Of a stretch of 64,000 bases of DNA, positions 61,835 to 64,000 are shown in pieces (position 1 is the first letter of the stretch; every line of letters starts with the position of its first letter). Below the pieces are notes generated by a model. It worked only from the letters and a program-made list of their open reading frames with translations. It did no database searches and was not told the DNA's origin. A program made the translations under genes and the position numbers. Source of the DNA: CAYHCE01 sp964355015 (GTDB lineage Bacteria > Cyanobacteriota > Cyanobacteriia > PCC-6307 > Cyanobiaceae). The stretch lies in contig CAYHCE010000013.1 in the NCBI GenBank assembly GCA_964355015.1, positions 1-64,000 of the forward strand, read 5' to 3'.

Positions 61835-63673
61835 GTGGTGCGTCGCTCACCCGTGGGTTCTCCACCCGTTCAGCTCCATCCCCGCGGGAAGCGTCCGCCC
61901 CCGCCCAGGGGGGGAGGCAACCGTCGCGTGGTCAGCCTGCAGGCGGTTCCGGCCGGGCGACTCCTTGGCGTCTATCTGTTGCTCTGCGCCGGCCTGTTCG
62001 GGCTGTCGATACGGCTGGCCTGGCTGCAGGTCAAGGAGGGAGACCGGTTGCAGGCCCGGGCCCGCGCCATCCAGACCCAGGAGGTGAAGCCGATCGGCAA
62101 GCGGCGGCCGATCGTGGATCGCCAGGGCCGGCTGGTGGCGCTCGACGAGGAACGCTTCACCCTCTGGGCCCATCCCCGCTACTTCAGTTTCCCGGGCGAT
62201 GATCCGAACCGCACCCGCAGCCCTGTGGATGTGGCCGGCAAGCTCTCCGGCCTGCTTGCCGTGCCGAGCGTGGATCTCCTCCACAGCATGGGCAACCGAC
62301 GCACCGGCGTGAAGCTGGCCACCGATCTTGATCCGGAAACCGCCCGGAAGGTGCGGGAGCTGGGCATCAGCGGGCTCGATCTGGATCCCTATCCCCAGCG
62401 CATCTATCCCCAGGGGCCGCTGTTCGCCAACGTCGTGGGTTTCCTCAACCTGGAACGGGTGGCCCAGGCCGGACTCGAGCAGAGCCGGGATCAGGAACTG
62501 CGTCGCCAGGAGTCCACCCGCTGGATGCGGCGCGGCGCGGATGGCACCCCACTCCCCGCCGGCCTGCAGCCCGGTGTCCTCTACACCGACGACCTCCAGC
62601 TTCAGCTCACCCTCGACGCCCGGCTGCAGCAGGTGGCGCAGCAGGCTCTGACCAGGCAGATCAGGCAGTGGAAGGCGAAGCGCGGCGCCGCCATGGTGAT
62701 GGACGTGCGCAACGGGGAGATGCTCGCCCTCGCCTCCAGCCCGACTTACGACCCGAACCAGTTCTGGAAGTACTCCCCCGGCCTGTTCCGCGAATGGTCT
62801 GTGCAGGATCTGTACGAACCGGGCTCCACCTTCAAGCCGATCAACCTCTCGATCGCGCTTCAGGAGAAGGCGATCGATCCCGCTGCGGTGATCAACGACG
62901 TCGGCCAGCTCATCATCGGCGGCTGGCCGATCTTCAACCACGACCGCCGCGCCAACGGCCTGATCGACCTGCCGACGATCCTGCAGGTGTCGAGCAACGT
63001 GGGGATGGTTCTGGCCATGCACTACGTGAAGCCCGATCACTACTGGCAGTGGATGCGCAGGATCGGAATCGACACGGTGCCCGACACCGATCTGCCGGGG
63101 GCGGTGGCCGGGGAGCTCAAGAGCCGCACCGACTTCACCACCCAGCCGATCGAGCCGGCCACCGCGGCGTTCGGCCAGGGCTTCTCGCTCACCCCGCTGA
63201 AGCTGCTCCAGCTCCACGCCATGATCGCCAACGGCGGCCGCCTGGTCAGCCCCCACATCACCCGTGGTCTGCGCTCCGGGGACGGCCTGGCCACCGCGGC
63301 GGCCCCCAACGGCCTGCAGCTGCTCGATCCGGCCGTGACCCGACGGGTGCTGGGCTGGCTGGAAACGGTCGTCCAGAAGGGAAGCGGCAAGGGTGCCATG
63401 GTGTCCGGCTACCGGATCGGCGGCAAGACCGGCACGGCCCAGAAGGCCCTCAACGGCGTGTACATCCCCGGGGCCCGGATCTGCAGTTTCGTGGCCCACC
63501 TGCCCATCGATGATCCCCGCTATGTGGTGCTGGTGGTTGTCGACGAGCCCCAAGGCGGCAATGCCTACGGTTCCACCGTGGCCCTGCCGGTGGCCCGGGA
63601 GATCATCGAGGCCCTGCTGGTGATCGAGAAGGTACCCCCCAGCCCCTCCCTGACGCCGACCGTGCGGGGTTGA
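61835..63673 (+). CDS. ftsI: Division transpeptidase FtsI (penicillin-binding protein)
   Basis: A 612-residue class B penicillin-binding protein that crosslinks septal peptidoglycan. Seen: a span near 45-65 (LLGVYLLLCAGLFGLSIRLA), the dimerisation region, then the catalytic set: SxxK in EPGSTFKPI (Ser331), SxN in VSSNVGM, and KTG in GGKTGTAQKA. GTG start at 61835. Confidence 0.96.
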   Translation: MVRRSPVGSPPVQLHPRGKRPPPPRGGGNRRVVSLQAVPAGRLLGVYLLLCAGLFGLSIRLAWLQVKEGDRLQARARAIQTQEVKPIGKRRPIVDRQGRLVALDEERFTLWAHPRYFSFPGDDPNRTRSPVDVAGKLSGLLAVPSVDLLHSMGNRRTGVKLATDLDPETARKVRELGISGLDLDPYPQRIYPQGPLFANVVGFLNLERVAQAGLEQSRDQELRRQESTRWMRRGADGTPLPAGLQPGVLYTDDLQLQLTLDARLQQVAQQALTRQIRQWKAKRGAAMVMDVRNGEMLALASSPTYDPNQFWKYSPGLFREWSVQDLYEPGSTFKPINLSIALQEKAIDPAAVINDVGQLIIGGWPIFNHDRRANGLIDLPTILQVSSNVGMVLAMHYVKPDHYWQWMRRIGIDTVPDTDLPGAVAGELKSRTDFTTQPIEPATAAFGQGFSLTPLKLLQLHAMIANGGRLVSPHITRGLRSGDGLATAAAPNGLQLLDPAVTRRVLGWLETVVQKGSGKGAMVSGYRIGGKTGTAQKALNGVYIPGARICSFVAHLPIDDPRYVVLVVVDEPQGGNAYGSTVALPVAREIIEALLVIEKVPPSPSLTPTVRG

Positions 63674-63739
63674 GCACGCTGCGGAGCCCTGCCGGCGGGG
63701 GGTGGTTAGCCTGAGGGCGAAAGCCACAGCGTGGGGCCA

Positions 63740-64000
63740 TGGCCAACCTGCTCGATCAGCTCGCCGCCATGACGGTGGTCGTCGCCGACACCGGTGAGCT
63801 TGAGGCGATCAAGCAGTTCACCCCGCGCGACGCCACCACCAATCCCTCCCTGATCCTGGCGGCGGCCCAGATTCCCCTTTACCAGCGTCTGATCGACGAA
63901 TCCCTGCGCTCCTCGCGGGCCGTGATCGGGCCGGATGCCCCGGCAGAGGCCGTGGTGCTCGAAGCGCTCGACGAGATCTGCGTCACCTTCGGCAAGGAGA
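63740..64000 (+). CDS. tal: Transaldolase, N-terminal part (runs off the window)
   Basis: The first 87 residues: MANLLDQLAAMTVVVADTGE, IKQFTPRDATTNPSLILAAA (the family signature DATTNPS), and YQRLIDESLRSSR. Transaldolase links the oxidative pentose phosphate and glycolytic pools. The gene is cut by the window end at 64000. ATG at 63740. Confidence 0.95.

Overview
The window reads as the chromosome of a high-GC unicellular cyanobacterium of the Cyanobium/Synechococcus picocyanobacterial group. The evidence is a Psb27 photosystem II assembly lipoprotein, an SSB with a cyanobacterial tail, many protein families known mainly from cyanobacteria (DUF1824, DUF2721, DUF2854, DUF3153), a principal sigma factor with an alanine/lysine-rich N-terminus, and very compact gene packing with 1-4 base stop/start overlaps. 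Nothing resembling rRNA, a convincing tRNA or a CRISPR array was seen.

Region 1 (1-17.3 kb) is a surface-polysaccharide locus. It starts on the minus strand with an AT-rich, atypical block: a pyruvyl-transferase/FrhB-like iron-sulfur fusion, a putative rhamnosyl transferase and a 1147-residue double glycosyltransferase with a GC-rich middle third. This block is followed by a normal-GC UDP-glucose dehydrogenase. A DUF1800/DUF1501 export-type pair (the first truncated) and a small HU-like protein follow. Then comes a complete plus-strand dTDP-L-rhamnose operon (rfbA, rfbD, rfbB, rfbC), ending in a TPR-sulfotransferase. Together these make UDP-glucuronate and dTDP-rhamnose and supply transferases that use or decorate them.

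Region 2 (17.4-24.3 kb) is an accessory stretch. It holds a GNAT/DUF1778 toxin-antitoxin pair, a decayed IS1595-type transposase, an unknown 402-residue protein, a decayed HI0074/MNT pair now reading as one fused frame, and an intact MNT/HEPN pair. The MNT/HEPN pair lies in a tight minus-strand series with a glycosyltransferase, a TPR protein and two small membrane proteins.

Region 3 (24.3-39.3 kb) mixes metabolism and envelope genes: a phosphotransferase/AAA kinase fusion, a YjbQ protein, a glutamine amidotransferase, a LuxR-type regulator with a defective receiver, an M32 carboxypeptidase, an inorganic pyrophosphatase, an L,D-transpeptidase, a ClC transporter, hemC, a PAP2 phosphatase, a family-39 glycosyltransferase and the principal sigma factor.

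Region 4 (39.6-64 kb) is core genome: priA, argB, ssb, cobK, cutA, a PfkB kinase, purA, psb27, proS, a second pyrophosphatase with an altered active site, a methyltransferase, a ferredoxin, an ArsC-like protein, lepB, a dihydroorotase-like protein lacking metal ligands, a double histidine-phosphatase, a CPBP protease, an FtsL-like protein, ftsI and the start of tal.

The strongest leads are the two contrasting pyrophosphatases, the mosaic glycosyltransferase with its fusion neighbour, the nested MNT/HEPN modules, the catalytically altered dihydroorotase homologue, and the FtsL-like gene before ftsI. All assignments come from reading motifs by eye; no database search was run.
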